Below, piece by piece: positions 50,524 to 60,381 of a DNA stretch of 64,000 nt. The translations under genes and the position numbers were made by a program. Below the pieces are notes generated by a model. The model searched no databases, had not been told where the DNA came from, and saw only the letters and a program-made list of their open reading frames with translations. This stretch comes from DASXHY01 sp035552155. GTDB lineage: Bacteria; Verrucomicrobiota; Verrucomicrobiia; Limisphaerales; DASXHY01. The DNA is taken from positions 186,001-250,000 of the forward strand of contig DASZLX010000050.1 in NCBI GenBank assembly GCA_035552155.1. The letters run 5' to 3'. Numbering within the stretch: the first letter of the stretch is position 1; each line of letters starts with the position of its first letter.

Positions 50524-52113
50524 TCAGCAATCTTCTTTCGTGAGACTGCCATCCACCAATCGCCAGATGTTTCGCGAGTTTTTGTTCTTCAATTCCGGCG
50601 GCAGCGCTGAGTCGGGAAAATTTTGGAAACAAACCGGTCGCACGAAACGTTTGATGGCGAACGTGCCGACGGAGGTGAATCGCGAATCCGTGGTGGCGGG
50701 ATACGGTCCGCCGTGTTGCATGGAGGGACAGACTTCGACGCCGGTGGGGAATTGGTTGAAAATCAACCGGCCGCATTTCTCGCGCAGAATCGCGACGAGG
50801 TGGGCGTGTTCAATCAAATCCTGCTCGGTGCCGTGGACGGTGGCGGTCAACTGGCCTGGCAAATCGCGCGCGATTTGTTCCAGTTCCTGCGTCGAGCCGG
50901 CATTGACCAGGAGGGTGGACGGCCCGAAAACTTCTTCGCGGAGGACGGGCTGTTGTTGGAAGGTTTTGGCGTCCGTATTAAAAACCATTGCGGGAGCGCG
51001 ACCTGGGGCCGCGGCAACGGAAGATTTTCCGGCGAGGTTGACGCCGGGCACTTTTTGGAATTTCTCGGTGCCTTCCTGAAACCGCGCGCTGATGCCCTGA
51101 TGCAACATGATGCCGGGCGCGACGAGACCGGCGAGTTCTCCCACGCGTTGAACAAACGCGCGCCAGTCATCGCTTTGGGCGCCGAAAGCGAGGCCGGGAT
51201 TGGTGCAAAACTGGCCGACGCCCAGCGTCACGGACTGGGCGAATCCTTCGGCAATGGTTTTACCGTTTTGTTTCAATGCATTTGGTAAAATGAAAACCGG
51301 GTTCGTGCTGCCCATCTCGGCGAAAACGGGAATCGGCTCGAGACGTTTCGCGGCGGCATCGAACAAGGCGCGGCCGCCTGACAGCGAGCCGGTGAAGCCG
51401 ACGGCTTTGGCGGCGGGGTGCTGGACGAGGCGGATGCTGATTTCGTTGCTCGCTGCATGGACCATGGAAAAAACGCCGGGGGGCATTCCAGAGGCTTCGA
51501 CGGCGGCCTGGATTGCGCGGGCGACGAGTTCCGAAGCACCCGGATGCGCGGGATGCGCCTTGACCACCACGGGACAACCGGCGGCGAGGGCGGAGGAGGT
51601 ATCGACGCCGCCGACGGAATAGGCGAGGGGAAAGTTGCTCGCGCCGAAAGCCACGACCGGCCCGAGCGGCACCAGCATCCGGCGCAGGTCGACTTTGGGC
51701 AGCGGCTTGCGGTCGGGCTGCGCGCGGTCGATGGAGGCTTCGAGCCAGGAGCCTTCGCGGACCAGTTCCGCAAACATTTTGAATTGATGGATGGTGCGAT
51801 TGCGCTCACCGACCAGGCGGGCTTCGGGCAGGCCGGTTTCCCTGCTGGCGCGTTGCAGCAATTCGTCGCCGAGCTTGAGGATTTCCTCCGCGATACGGTC
51901 GAGAAAGGCGGCGATTTTATCGGCGGGCTGGCGGCGGTAATCGGCAAAAGCTTCTTCCGCCAGCGCAAGCGCTGTATCCACCTCGGCGGGAGTTGCTTCG
52001 TAAAAGAGCGGGGAGAGTTTTTCACCCGTGGCGGCGGCGACACCGGAGAAGGTTTTTGCACCGGAGGAGGCGAGGGCTTTTCCGGCGATTAAATTTTTTC
52101 CATGCAGTTCCAT
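50524..52113 (-). CDS. 2-oxoglutarate semialdehyde dehydrogenase, aldehyde dehydrogenase family
   Basis: Probably oxidises 2,5-dioxopentanoate to 2-oxoglutarate, the last step of the dehydratase route of glucarate use. It has 529 residues from ATG 52113 (MELHGKNLIAGKAL); the longer open frame up to 53088 is the antisense shadow of guaA. Signatures: FGASNFPLAYSVGGVDTSSA, the catalytic Glu in FAEMGSTNPV and the catalytic Cys in GVGQFCTNPGLAFG; REEVFGPSTLLV near the C-terminus is also typical. The middle enzyme (5-keto-4-deoxyglucarate dehydratase) is not in the window. No specific symbol is given. Confidence 0.88.
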   Translation of the reverse strand: MELHGKNLIAGKALASSGAKTFSGVAAATGEKLSPLFYEATPAEVDTALALAEEAFADYRRQPADKIAAFLDRIAEEILKLGDELLQRASRETGLPEARLVGERNRTIHQFKMFAELVREGSWLEASIDRAQPDRKPLPKVDLRRMLVPLGPVVAFGASNFPLAYSVGGVDTSSALAAGCPVVVKAHPAHPGASELVARAIQAAVEASGMPPGVFSMVHAASNEISIRLVQHPAAKAVGFTGSLSGGRALFDAAAKRLEPIPVFAEMGSTNPVFILPNALKQNGKTIAEGFAQSVTLGVGQFCTNPGLAFGAQSDDWRAFVQRVGELAGLVAPGIMLHQGISARFQEGTEKFQKVPGVNLAGKSSVAAAPGRAPAMVFNTDAKTFQQQPVLREEVFGPSTLLVNAGSTQELEQIARDLPGQLTATVHGTEQDLIEHAHLVAILREKCGRLIFNQFPTGVEVCPSMQHGGPYPATTDSRFTSVGTFAIKRFVRPVCFQNFPDSALPPELKNKNSRNIWRLVDGSLTKEDC

Positions 52114-52266
52114 AAAAACTTGTGACGCGAGAGGATGAATCCGGGTAACCATCCTCCTCGCGGCTGGGATTATCAAGATTTCGTTGGAGGGGCAGCCACT
52201 TTTTTCTCGCCAAATGAACGTGCCACAGGCAAAAAGCTCGTTTCCGTTTTTGAAAACATCAAGCCA

Positions 52267-53808
52267 ATGGTCGAAACAATTGTAATTCTGGATTTCGGGT
52301 CGCAATACACGCAGGTCATCGCGCGGCGCATTCGCGAGTGCAATGTTTACTCGGTCATCCTGCGCTATGACACGCCCGCGAAGGAAATCCAGGCGCTGAA
52401 CCCGCGCGGCATCATTCTCTCCGGCGGGCCGTCCAGCGTTTACGCGAAGAAAGCGCCGCTGCCGGACAAGGCGATTTTCAATCTCGGTCTGCCGGTGCTC
52501 GGTGTCTGCTACGGCCTGCAACTGCTTGGCCATTTTCTTGGCGGCAAGGTCGAGAAGGGCGAGAAGCGTGAATACGGCAAGGGCACGCTCCGCGTCACGG
52601 ACAGCTTTTGCCCGCTGTTCGCCAATCTTCCGGAATCGCTGCAGGTTTGGAATTCGCATGGCGATAAGCTGACGAAACTGCCGAAGGGTTTCAAATCGGT
52701 CGCGGTGACGGAGAATTCCCAATTTGCCGCCATCGAAAATCGTGAGCGAAAAATGTTCGGGCTGCAGTTCCATCCCGAGGTGGCGCACACGCCGCGCGGG
52801 AAGGAAATCATCGCCAATTTTGTGCACAACGTCAGTGGTTGCGGCAAAAACTGGACGATGCGCAGCTACATCGAGCAGGCGGTGGAGGAGATTCGCAACC
52901 AAGTGGGCAAGGAGCGCGTGATTCTGGGCTTGAGCGGCGGCGTGGATTCGAGCGTGGCGGCGGCGCTGATTCATAAAGCCATCGGCGACCAGTTGACGTG
53001 CATTTTCGTCAACAACGGCGTGTTGCGCGGGCGCGAGGCGGGAGTGGTGCGCGAAGTTTTCGGGCGGCATTTCAAAATTAAACTGCAATACGAGGACGCG
53101 TCGGGCCTGTTTTTACGCCGGCTCAAAGGCGTGACCGATCCGGAGCGCAAACGCAAAATCATCGGCAAGACGTTCATCGAAGTTTTCCAGAGCGCGACGA
53201 AACGGGCGGGGAAGGCGAAATTTCTGGCGCAAGGCACGCTGTATCCGGACGTGATTGAGTCGGTGCCCATCGCGGGAAATCCCGCGGCCATGATCAAGAG
53301 CCATCACAACGTGGGTGGTCTGCCGAAGAAAATGAAATTTCAACTGGTTGAGCCGTTGAAGTGCTTGTTCAAGGACGAAGTGCGCGAGCTGGGGCTGGAA
53401 CTAGGGCTGCCGCGCGAGATTGTTTTGCGGCAGCCGTTCCCCGGGCCGGGGTTGGCGGTGCGCATCCTGGGCGAAGTGACGCCGCAGCGTTGCGAGATTT
53501 TGCGGAACGCCGACACGATCGTGGTGGAAGAAATGAAGAGCAGCGGGTTGTATTACAAGATTTGGCAGAGCTTCGCGGTTTTGCTGCCGGTGCGCAGCGT
53601 GGGTGTGATGGGCGACGAGCGCACGTATGATTACACGATTGCCATCCGTGCGGTGGAGTCGCAGGACGGCATGACGGCGGATTGGGTGAAGCTGCCTTAT
53701 GATTTATTGGAGAAGCTGGCGAGCCGGATCATCAACGAGGTGAAGGGGGTCAATCGTTGCGTGTTTGATATTACGAGCAAGCCGCCCGGGACGATTGAAT
53801 GGGAATAA
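52267..53808 (+). CDS. guaA: GMP synthase (glutamine-hydrolysing)
   Basis: Converts XMP to GMP. It has 513 residues from ATG 52267 (MVETIVILDFGSQYTQVIAR); an extension to 52135 is not supported. The amidotransferase domain has the catalytic Cys in GVCYGLQLLGH and His/Glu in FHPEVAHTPRGKEI. The PP-loop is LSGGVDSSVAAALIHKAIG. The GMPS C-terminal dimerisation domain (VRILGEVTPQRCEILRNADT, DERTYDYTIAIRAVESQDGM and the ending KPPGTIEWE) is complete. It is divergent from the dehydrogenase gene (153 bases between starts). Confidence 0.96.
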   Translation: MVETIVILDFGSQYTQVIARRIRECNVYSVILRYDTPAKEIQALNPRGIILSGGPSSVYAKKAPLPDKAIFNLGLPVLGVCYGLQLLGHFLGGKVEKGEKREYGKGTLRVTDSFCPLFANLPESLQVWNSHGDKLTKLPKGFKSVAVTENSQFAAIENRERKMFGLQFHPEVAHTPRGKEIIANFVHNVSGCGKNWTMRSYIEQAVEEIRNQVGKERVILGLSGGVDSSVAAALIHKAIGDQLTCIFVNNGVLRGREAGVVREVFGRHFKIKLQYEDASGLFLRRLKGVTDPERKRKIIGKTFIEVFQSATKRAGKAKFLAQGTLYPDVIESVPIAGNPAAMIKSHHNVGGLPKKMKFQLVEPLKCLFKDEVRELGLELGLPREIVLRQPFPGPGLAVRILGEVTPQRCEILRNADTIVVEEMKSSGLYYKIWQSFAVLLPVRSVGVMGDERTYDYTIAIRAVESQDGMTADWVKLPYDLLEKLASRIINEVKGVNRCVFDITSKPPGTIEWE

Positions 53809-54035
53809 ATGGCCGGTATTCAGGACGTTTAATTGCGCGTCAATTTTTACCGCCGGGGATATTACCGTGTTCCGCGGTTGCTGAAGCTCTTACATCCATA
53901 GGGGATTGTACTAATTGCGGAAAATAATGCTGTGGCTAGCATCACCTTCAAATTGAATTTTGAGCGCCCGGTTTTCGTCCACATTGCCGTTGTTACATCA
54001 AAAGCGGTGAATTTGTACCGCGAAGGTAATTTGAA

Positions 54036-54989
54036 ATGAAATGCTTATGTTGTGCGGTACGGCGGAGCTTCCTGATCGTGCCTTTGCTCCTGTTGACAAC
54101 TATTTCGCAGGTGCGATCCAGCGAAAATGTGGCTCACGAGCCCTTTGCCCAGTGGGCGGACGTGCCTGGATACGGCCAGTTGGTCACTCGGCTCACTTAC
54201 GAGGAATCGGACGCCTACCATTTTTGGGCGGGCAACAAGCGTTACCTGGTGGACTCAGAGGAGCGCGGCGAACAATATGGCATCGACATCAATCAGGGCT
54301 ATGTGAGTTTGCAATATGGGATTTCGCAGAAATGGGCCGCGGACCTGAGTCTCGGTTATACGACGGTGGGTTGGCGTTATTTTGCGAATGGATCGACACC
54401 GGGGACGATCCGGGCCACGACCGGGTTAATGGATACTCCGTTTGGCCTGCGCTACCAGATTTTTAAGGAAGGCGAAGCGCCCTGGGCGTGGGTGCCGACA
54501 TTGACCTTCCGCGCGGGCGCCGTCCTTCCGGGCAGTTTCAATGAACATATTCCATTTGCGCCCGGAACGCGTTCCACCGCCATCGAGCCCGAGTTGCTCG
54601 CCCGAAAACATTTTGGGTGGGCCGGCCTGGGAGTTTACACGGACGATTTGTTCCGTTGGAACCACACTTCGGCCAACGATCTTTACATCGTGACGATTGG
54701 GTTGTTCCAACAAATCAAAAATTGGGAACTGGATGCGGGCTATCGGCACCTGGGCAGCGTGGACGGCGGCAACATTCAATTCGACCCGGAGACACACAAC
54801 ATTATTTATCCGCGTGCGGTGCGGGAAAACCAGGATTCCATCGAGGCCGGTTTTGATTACCGGACTTCGTGGCACGGCCTGCGGGTGGGTTTCCAATCGC
54901 GGACGGTTTTCGACGGTTCGAACACGGACAAGAAATTTTGGCTGGGCGGTTTTGTGGAAATGCCTTTCCGTCTGGTGAAGCCGAAGTAG
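54036..54989 (+). CDS. Probable outer membrane beta-barrel protein
   Basis: Probably a pore or envelope protein; substrate unknown. It has 317 residues from ATG 54036, with a signal peptide at residues 1-29 (FLIVPLLLLTTISQVRSS). The mature part shows alternating amphipathic strands rich in Tyr and Trp (GQLVTRLTYEESDAYHF, YVSLQYGISQKWAADLSLGY, WLGGFVEMPFRLVKP) and ends like a barrel strand but not in Phe. It is followed by the mfd gene 5 bases downstream and may share its transcript. Confidence 0.75.
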   Translation: MKCLCCAVRRSFLIVPLLLLTTISQVRSSENVAHEPFAQWADVPGYGQLVTRLTYEESDAYHFWAGNKRYLVDSEERGEQYGIDINQGYVSLQYGISQKWAADLSLGYTTVGWRYFANGSTPGTIRATTGLMDTPFGLRYQIFKEGEAPWAWVPTLTFRAGAVLPGSFNEHIPFAPGTRSTAIEPELLARKHFGWAGLGVYTDDLFRWNHTSANDLYIVTIGLFQQIKNWELDAGYRHLGSVDGGNIQFDPETHNIIYPRAVRENQDSIEAGFDYRTSWHGLRVGFQSRTVFDGSNTDKKFWLGGFVEMPFRLVKPK

Positions 54990-54994
54990 CGCGC

Positions 54995-57900
54995 TTGACG
55001 CGCGGCAGGAACGCGGCGAGGTTTTGGCGCTTGGCGCAGAATTTGGCAGAAACAGCGACAAGCGATTTATTCGCTCAGGTCTCGAACGTTCCCGCTGTGC
55101 AATCTCTCGCGCGGCGCTTGGAGAAGGGGGGAGTGTTGTCGTGCGCGGGCATCGATGAAGCCGCGCGGCCTTTCCTGACGGCTCTGCTCCGCCGGTTATT
55201 TCCCCGTCGGCCCATCGTGGCGGTCACTGATTTGTTGAAAACGCAGGAGGGTTTTCAACAGGATCTCGAGACTTGGATCGGTCCACAGCCGGGGGGTACG
55301 CTTTTCTTTCCAGCCTGGGAGGTTTTGCCGCATGAGAACAAGCTGCCTCATTCAGATACCATCACCGACCGGCTGCAGACGCTGGTGGCGCTCGCCGAAA
55401 GGGCAGGGGCCGCAGCGCCAATTGTCGTGACAAGCGTGACGGCGCTGCTGCAGAAAACATTTGCGCCGGATGCGCTTCGGGCGCGCATGAGGACGCTCGC
55501 GCGCGGGGAGAGAGTTGAACCGTTGGATCTGGTGGAATGGCTGGAAGAAGCCGGTTATGAGCCGGAAGCGCAAGTGACGCAGAAGGGCGAACTGGCCTTG
55601 CGCGGCGGCATTGTCGATGTGTTTCCGCTGACCAGTCCTTGGCCGGTGCGGTTGGAATTTTTCGGCGACGAGTTGGAATCGCTCCGTTACTTCGACCCAC
55701 TTACGCAGATTTCGCGCGAGGAAATCACGACGGTCACGCTTCCTCCGGCAGGAGAACTGGGCGTCCTGAAAGGCGAAGCGGAGCGCAAGGGTGGGGCGGC
55801 TTTGGCGACACTGCTCGATTTTTTGCCGAACGACACAATTTTTATTTTGTGCGAGCCGGAATCACTCGCCGCGCGAGCCGATGAATACGCCCAACAGATT
55901 CCCGGAGGCGATGCGTTTTTTATTTCGTGGCGGCTATTCTGCGAGAACGCCGCCCATCGCGGCGCAACCGTTTTGGAATTGGCCGAAGCTGCGGACGCGG
56001 AAAAGCACAGTGACTGTCTCGACTTGGAGTTTACCGGCCTCGATGCCTATCGGCCGCTGGCGGAACGGGCGCCCGAACCGCAGGTGGCGGAGGCCCAGCG
56101 CCGCGAATTTTTCGCCCAGCTTCATCGCTGGGTGCGGCAGGATTACGCGGTCCACGTTTTTTGCAACAACGACGGCGAGCGGCAGCGGTTTTTGGAGATT
56201 TGGAAGGAGCTAGGGTTAAACGCAAATGAAAATGGAGACAGGCAGGATGCCTGTCCAACGTTACACATCGGCTCGCTGGCGCGCGGGTTTATTTCGGATG
56301 CGGCGAAGGCAGTGGTGGTGACGGATGCGGAGATTTTTGGCCGTTACAAAATCCAGCGCCCGCGCCGGTTGAAATCGCCTCACGCCCAGGCGACCCGCTC
56401 GGCGCTCGATATTGATTTCACGGAATTAGAAGAGGGCGACTTGGTGGTGCATTTGCAGCACGGGATTGGAAGGTTTCTGGGATTGAAGAACCTTCCGGCG
56501 GCGGGCGGCGGGAAATCCGAAATCCGAAATCCGAAATCCGAAGCCGAATGCCTGGTGATTGAATATGCGCCCAGCGATCCCGCGCAGGAAGCGCCCAAGC
56601 TTTACGTGCCCGTGACCGAGGCGCATCTGGTCAGCAAATACGTGGGCGCGGGGAAATTCCGGCCGCCGCTGAACACGCTGGGAGGCACGCGCTGGCAAAA
56701 GGCGAAGGAGCACGCCGAGCGGGCGGTGCGGGACGTCGCGAGCGACTTGCTGTCCATCCAGGCCGCGCGGGAATCGCAGGAGGGCCACGCTTTCAACGCG
56801 GACACGCCGTGGCAAAGGGAATTCGAAGGCTCGTTTATTTTTGAGGAAACACCGGACCAGCTGCGCGCCATCAATGAAACCAAATTGGACATGGAGCGTC
56901 CCAAGCCGATGGACCGGCTCATTTGCGGCGACGTGGGTTTCGGCAAAACGGAAGTGGCGATTCGCGCCGCCTTCAAGGCCGTAATGGACGGACGACAGGT
57001 GGCAATATTGGTGCCCACAACGGTTTTGGCGCAGCAACACTTCAACACTTTTCGCGAGCGGATGGCCGATTACCCGGTGCGCATCGAATTGCTCTCGCGT
57101 TTTCGCACGCGCGGTCAGCAACAAAAGGTGGTGAAGGATCTGGCGGCGGGCGCGGTGGACATTGTGATCGGCACGCATCGATTGATTCAGAGCGATGTCG
57201 TGTTCAAAGACCTCGGGCTCGTGGTGATTGACGAGGAGCAGCGCTTTGGCGTGATGCACAAGGAAAAGTTCAAGCTGCTGCGCAAGCTGGTGGATGTGCT
57301 GACGTTGAGCGCGACGCCCATTCCCCGCACGCTTTACCTGGCGCTCACCGGCGCGCGAGACATGAGTTCGATTCAAACTCCACCGCATGACCGGCTGCCG
57401 GTGGAAACGATCGTGACGCAATACGACGAGCGCGTCATTCGCGACGCCATCCAGCGCGAGTTGCATCGCGGCGGGCAGGTTTTCTTTTTGCACAACCGGG
57501 TGATGACCATCCATACGATGGAGCAAAAACTGCGCGCGCTCGTGCCGCAGGCGCGCATGGTCGTCGGCCACGGCCAGATGCACGCCGACGATTTGGAAGA
57601 GGTGATGACGCAATTCGTCAATGGCGAGGCGGACATTTTGCTCTCAACGACGATCATCGAAAGCGGGTTGGACATTCCGAACGCGAACACGATCATCATC
57701 GATCACGCGGACCGTTTCGGCTTGAGCGATTTGTATCAGTTGCGCGGGCGTGTGGGCCGCTACAAGCACCAGGCCTACGCATACCTGCTGCTGCCGCGGC
57801 ACGCGCGGCTGCTCACGGACGTGTGCAAGCGCATCAGCGCCATCAAGCAATACTCGACGCTCGGGAGCGGGTTTAAAATCGCGATGCGTGACCTGGAAAT

Positions 57901-58408
57901 TCGCGGCGCGGGCAATTTGCTCGGGTCCGAACAAAGCGGGCACATCACGGCGGTGGGCTTTGAACTCTATTGCCAGTTGCTCAAGCAAAGTGTGGCCTCG
58001 ATGAAGGGCGAAAAGGTCAAGCCGCGCGTGGAAGTGCAGGTGCGGCTGGATTTTTTGGGCGACGCCGCCGCGCTGGCGGAGAGCTACGCGCCGGAGCCGC
58101 AGCATCGCATCGAGATTTATCGCAAGCTGGCGCAGGCGACCGACAAGCCCGCGTTGGAAAGTTTGCAGAAGGAATTGCGCGACCGCTTCGGTCCGATGCC
58201 GCCGGCAGTTGAACTGCTGCTGCTCGTGGCTGAATTGAAAATTTTGGCGAGTGAACGCGGGATTACAGTGATTGAAGTGAAAGAGGACAAGTTGATGCTG
58301 ACGCGGCAGGGGGATTTCATCATGGTGGGCGGGAAGTTCCCGCGGCTGACGAAGAAGGATGTGAAGGCGCGGTTGAAGGAGATCAAGAAGCTGCTGCTGG
58401 CACTGTGA
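54995..58408 (+). CDS. mfd: Transcription-repair coupling factor
   Basis: Removes stalled RNA polymerase from DNA lesions and recruits UvrA. The frame starts best at a TTG at 54995 just after the upstream stop, giving about 1137 residues; the open frame runs upstream to 54869 across the end of the outer membrane gene. UvrB-like region (LFFPAWEVLPHENKLPHSDT), RNA polymerase interaction domain (DLVVHLQHGIGRFLGLKNLP), Walker A (GDVGFGKTEVAIRAAFKAV), DEEQ box (VIDEEQRFGV) and motif VI (GRVGRYKHQAYAYLLL) are all present. Two inserted segments, NENGDRQDACPT (residue 411 on) and GGGKSEIRNPKSEAE (residue 504 on), are encoded by repeat DNA. Confidence 0.95.
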   Translation: MTRGRNAARFWRLAQNLAETATSDLFAQVSNVPAVQSLARRLEKGGVLSCAGIDEAARPFLTALLRRLFPRRPIVAVTDLLKTQEGFQQDLETWIGPQPGGTLFFPAWEVLPHENKLPHSDTITDRLQTLVALAERAGAAAPIVVTSVTALLQKTFAPDALRARMRTLARGERVEPLDLVEWLEEAGYEPEAQVTQKGELALRGGIVDVFPLTSPWPVRLEFFGDELESLRYFDPLTQISREEITTVTLPPAGELGVLKGEAERKGGAALATLLDFLPNDTIFILCEPESLAARADEYAQQIPGGDAFFISWRLFCENAAHRGATVLELAEAADAEKHSDCLDLEFTGLDAYRPLAERAPEPQVAEAQRREFFAQLHRWVRQDYAVHVFCNNDGERQRFLEIWKELGLNANENGDRQDACPTLHIGSLARGFISDAAKAVVVTDAEIFGRYKIQRPRRLKSPHAQATRSALDIDFTELEEGDLVVHLQHGIGRFLGLKNLPAAGGGKSEIRNPKSEAECLVIEYAPSDPAQEAPKLYVPVTEAHLVSKYVGAGKFRPPLNTLGGTRWQKAKEHAERAVRDVASDLLSIQAARESQEGHAFNADTPWQREFEGSFIFEETPDQLRAINETKLDMERPKPMDRLICGDVGFGKTEVAIRAAFKAVMDGRQVAILVPTTVLAQQHFNTFRERMADYPVRIELLSRFRTRGQQQKVVKDLAAGAVDIVIGTHRLIQSDVVFKDLGLVVIDEEQRFGVMHKEKFKLLRKLVDVLTLSATPIPRTLYLALTGARDMSSIQTPPHDRLPVETIVTQYDERVIRDAIQRELHRGGQVFFLHNRVMTIHTMEQKLRALVPQARMVVGHGQMHADDLEEVMTQFVNGEADILLSTTIIESGLDIPNANTIIIDHADRFGLSDLYQLRGRVGRYKHQAYAYLLLPRHARLLTDVCKRISAIKQYSTLGSGFKIAMRDLEIRGAGNLLGSEQSGHITAVGFELYCQLLKQSVASMKGEKVKPRVEVQVRLDFLGDAAALAESYAPEPQHRIEIYRKLAQATDKPALESLQKELRDRFGPMPPAVELLLLVAELKILASERGITVIEVKEDKLMLTRQGDFIMVGGKFPRLTKKDVKARLKEIKKLLLAL
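56238..56255. repeat. Palindromic repeat inside mfd
   Basis: ACAGGCAGGATGCCTGTC, identical to 47384-47401. In frame it codes for most of NENGDRQDACPT. Bases 56513-56550 hold a second repeat (AAATCCGA-type, three and a half copies) coding for KSEIRNPKSE. Both insertions keep the reading frame of mfd. Confidence 0.7.
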
Positions 58409-58554
58409 GTTTCAATGCACAGGAGGCTTGGCTTTAACCCGAATTTTACAAGTTCATCGGGCCGATGGTGGAAACGACTGAGCCAAAGGGATTTGTATTT
58501 TAATTGGATTCGAGAACCGAAAACGGGAGCAAAAGTTTGTAGGGCGCGGCTCGA

Positions 58555-58583
58555 TTGACAAGATTTCAAACGGGTGATGTAAT
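58555..58583 (+). promoter_or_regulatory. Sigma-70-type promoter upstream of the exported Ig protein
   Basis: TTGACA at 58555-58560, a 17-base spacer, and TGTAAT at 58578-58583. The start codon follows 45 bases downstream. This is the best promoter match in the window. Confidence 0.6.
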
Positions 58584-58628
58584 GGCCACCGAAGAAGACC
58601 ACTCCAGCCACCAAAGGAACGGCTTGTT

Positions 58629-60359
58629 ATGAAAAAGTTTTCGTCCGCTTTTTGTTGCAGAGCGCTGTTTTCCATTTGTGCTCTTCTGCTGAATCCGCTC
58701 CCCGCATTGTCGCAAAATAATTCCGTTCCGACCGTCACCATTCATGCGCCGGACTCAATCGCCACCGAATCCGGGGATCCGGCAACATTTGAAGTGGACC
58801 GGCTGGGGCCGACCAATGCCACGTTGAATATTTATTACAACGTCGGCGGCACAGCATCCAACGGTGTGGACTACAAAATGATTTCTCATTTCGTGGCGAT
58901 TCCGGCGGGGGCGCGCTCGGCGTCCATTCTTATTCAGCCGTTGCAGGACACGAATGTCGCAGGGACGTTAACGGTGATATTGCAGCTGGCACCGTCGCAG
59001 CTTTTAAGTCCACAGATTCCGATGAATCCGGTGAACTATATCATTGGCTCTCCCAGCAATGCGGTCGCTTATATTTTTGACGATGACAATGGATCGAATC
59101 CTCCGCCGGCGGTGGCCATTATTTCGCCGCCACCCGGAACGGTATTTTCCGCTCCGGCAAATATTCAACTGATTGCCAAGACGTTCGATGTGGGTGGTTC
59201 CGTATCGAATGTCGAGTTCTTCGCTGGCAGCCAGGACCTCGGGGCGGCAAATATGGTGGTGTTGGACCCACCGGGCATCAATGGCATTGTCGGACCGGTC
59301 TATTTTTTGAGTTGGGCGGCCGTGCCACCGGGAAATTATTCGATCACGGCGGTTGCCGCCGGCAATGCCGGCGCTTCGACTACTTCTGACTCGATTGAAA
59401 TCACAGTCCTGCCGCCCCCGCCGACGGTAAAAATAACCAGTCCCGCCAATGGCGCCATCTTCACAACCCCCGTGGATATTCCCATTACCGCGGAGGCGTC
59501 CTCGTCCAATGCAGATGTGGTGCGGGTGGATTTCTTGGCCGACGACCATTTCATCGGCGCGAAGGCGGGGATAAATCTGACCCAGTACTCCATGGTCTGG
59601 AGTAACGCGCCGCCGGGATTTTACTCTCTGCAAGCGGTCGCGATCGATAGTTTCGGTGGCCAAGGCTTCTCCGGGTCGGTGGACATCGCAGTGGTCGGGA
59701 CAAACCTCCCGCCACCGCATCCCTCCATCGTGACGATTTACGCGCGAGATCCAATTGCGGTCGTGGGCACGAATTGCTTGAGCTGCTATTCGAACACCAT
59801 GGCGAATTTGAATTTCCGCGCCGTGACCAACACCGCCACGTTCGTGGTGCGCCGTTCGGGCGAAACGAACAGCGCCCTGACGGTCTATTATTCAATCAGT
59901 GGCACGGCATCCAATGGCGAGGATTACGCGACGCTGCCTGGCTTCGTCACGATACCGGCAGGGAGACGCTCCGCTTTGGTCGAAATCGACCCGCTCGCTG
60001 AAAGCGGCGTGGAATGCCCCGAAACGGTGATTTTGACGCTGCAACAACCGACCAATACGCCGCCGATTTACGTCGCCGGCTGGCCGGACAAGGCTGCGGC
60101 GGTGATTGTGGATTGCAGTTTCCAGCCGCCGGCCACGCATTTGTTGTGCGACGGAGCGTTCCATTTCTTTTTTCCGCCGGCGAATGCCGCCGTATTTTAC
60201 CGGCTGGAATGCTCGCAGGACATGATTCATTGGCTGCCGGTGTGCACCAACACGGCGTCGGAAATCGGAATCCATTTCACCGACCCGGAAACGCAAAATT
60301 TCCCGAATCTGTTCTACCGCGTCGTGCCCCAGGCAGAGGCACCGCTGGATTTTCCGTAG
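58629..60359 (+). CDS. Exported protein with Calx-beta and Ig-like domains
   Basis: Probably a cell-surface or secreted adhesion-type protein. It has 576 residues from ATG 58629 with a signal peptide (residues 1-28, CALLLNPLPALSQ). Domains in order: a Calx-beta domain (about 40-145, LNIYYNVGGTASNGVDYKMI, then VAIPAGARSASILIQPLQD), two Ig-like domains (about 155-255 and 260-355), a second Calx-beta domain (about 365-495, VYYSISGTASNGEDYATLPG) and a C-terminal module (FYRLECSQDMIHWLPVCTNT). The last module resembles the end of the phage-arm lipoprotein at 7401-7700. Confidence 0.8.
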   Translation: MKKFSSAFCCRALFSICALLLNPLPALSQNNSVPTVTIHAPDSIATESGDPATFEVDRLGPTNATLNIYYNVGGTASNGVDYKMISHFVAIPAGARSASILIQPLQDTNVAGTLTVILQLAPSQLLSPQIPMNPVNYIIGSPSNAVAYIFDDDNGSNPPPAVAIISPPPGTVFSAPANIQLIAKTFDVGGSVSNVEFFAGSQDLGAANMVVLDPPGINGIVGPVYFLSWAAVPPGNYSITAVAAGNAGASTTSDSIEITVLPPPPTVKITSPANGAIFTTPVDIPITAEASSSNADVVRVDFLADDHFIGAKAGINLTQYSMVWSNAPPGFYSLQAVAIDSFGGQGFSGSVDIAVVGTNLPPPHPSIVTIYARDPIAVVGTNCLSCYSNTMANLNFRAVTNTATFVVRRSGETNSALTVYYSISGTASNGEDYATLPGFVTIPAGRRSALVEIDPLAESGVECPETVILTLQQPTNTPPIYVAGWPDKAAAVIVDCSFQPPATHLLCDGAFHFFFPPANAAVFYRLECSQDMIHWLPVCTNTASEIGIHFTDPETQNFPNLFYRVVPQAEAPLDFP

Positions 60360-60381
60360 CGAAGCGCCTCGCGTTGAAGAA

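Noticed and set aside
52114..53088. Upstream extension of the aldehyde dehydrogenase frame by 325 codons
   Set aside because: It lies wholly antisense to guaA, while the dehydrogenase family normally begins near the ATG at 52113.
56426..57613. A 395-codon frame antisense to mfd
   Set aside because: It is opposite the most conserved helicase part of mfd and has no family features.
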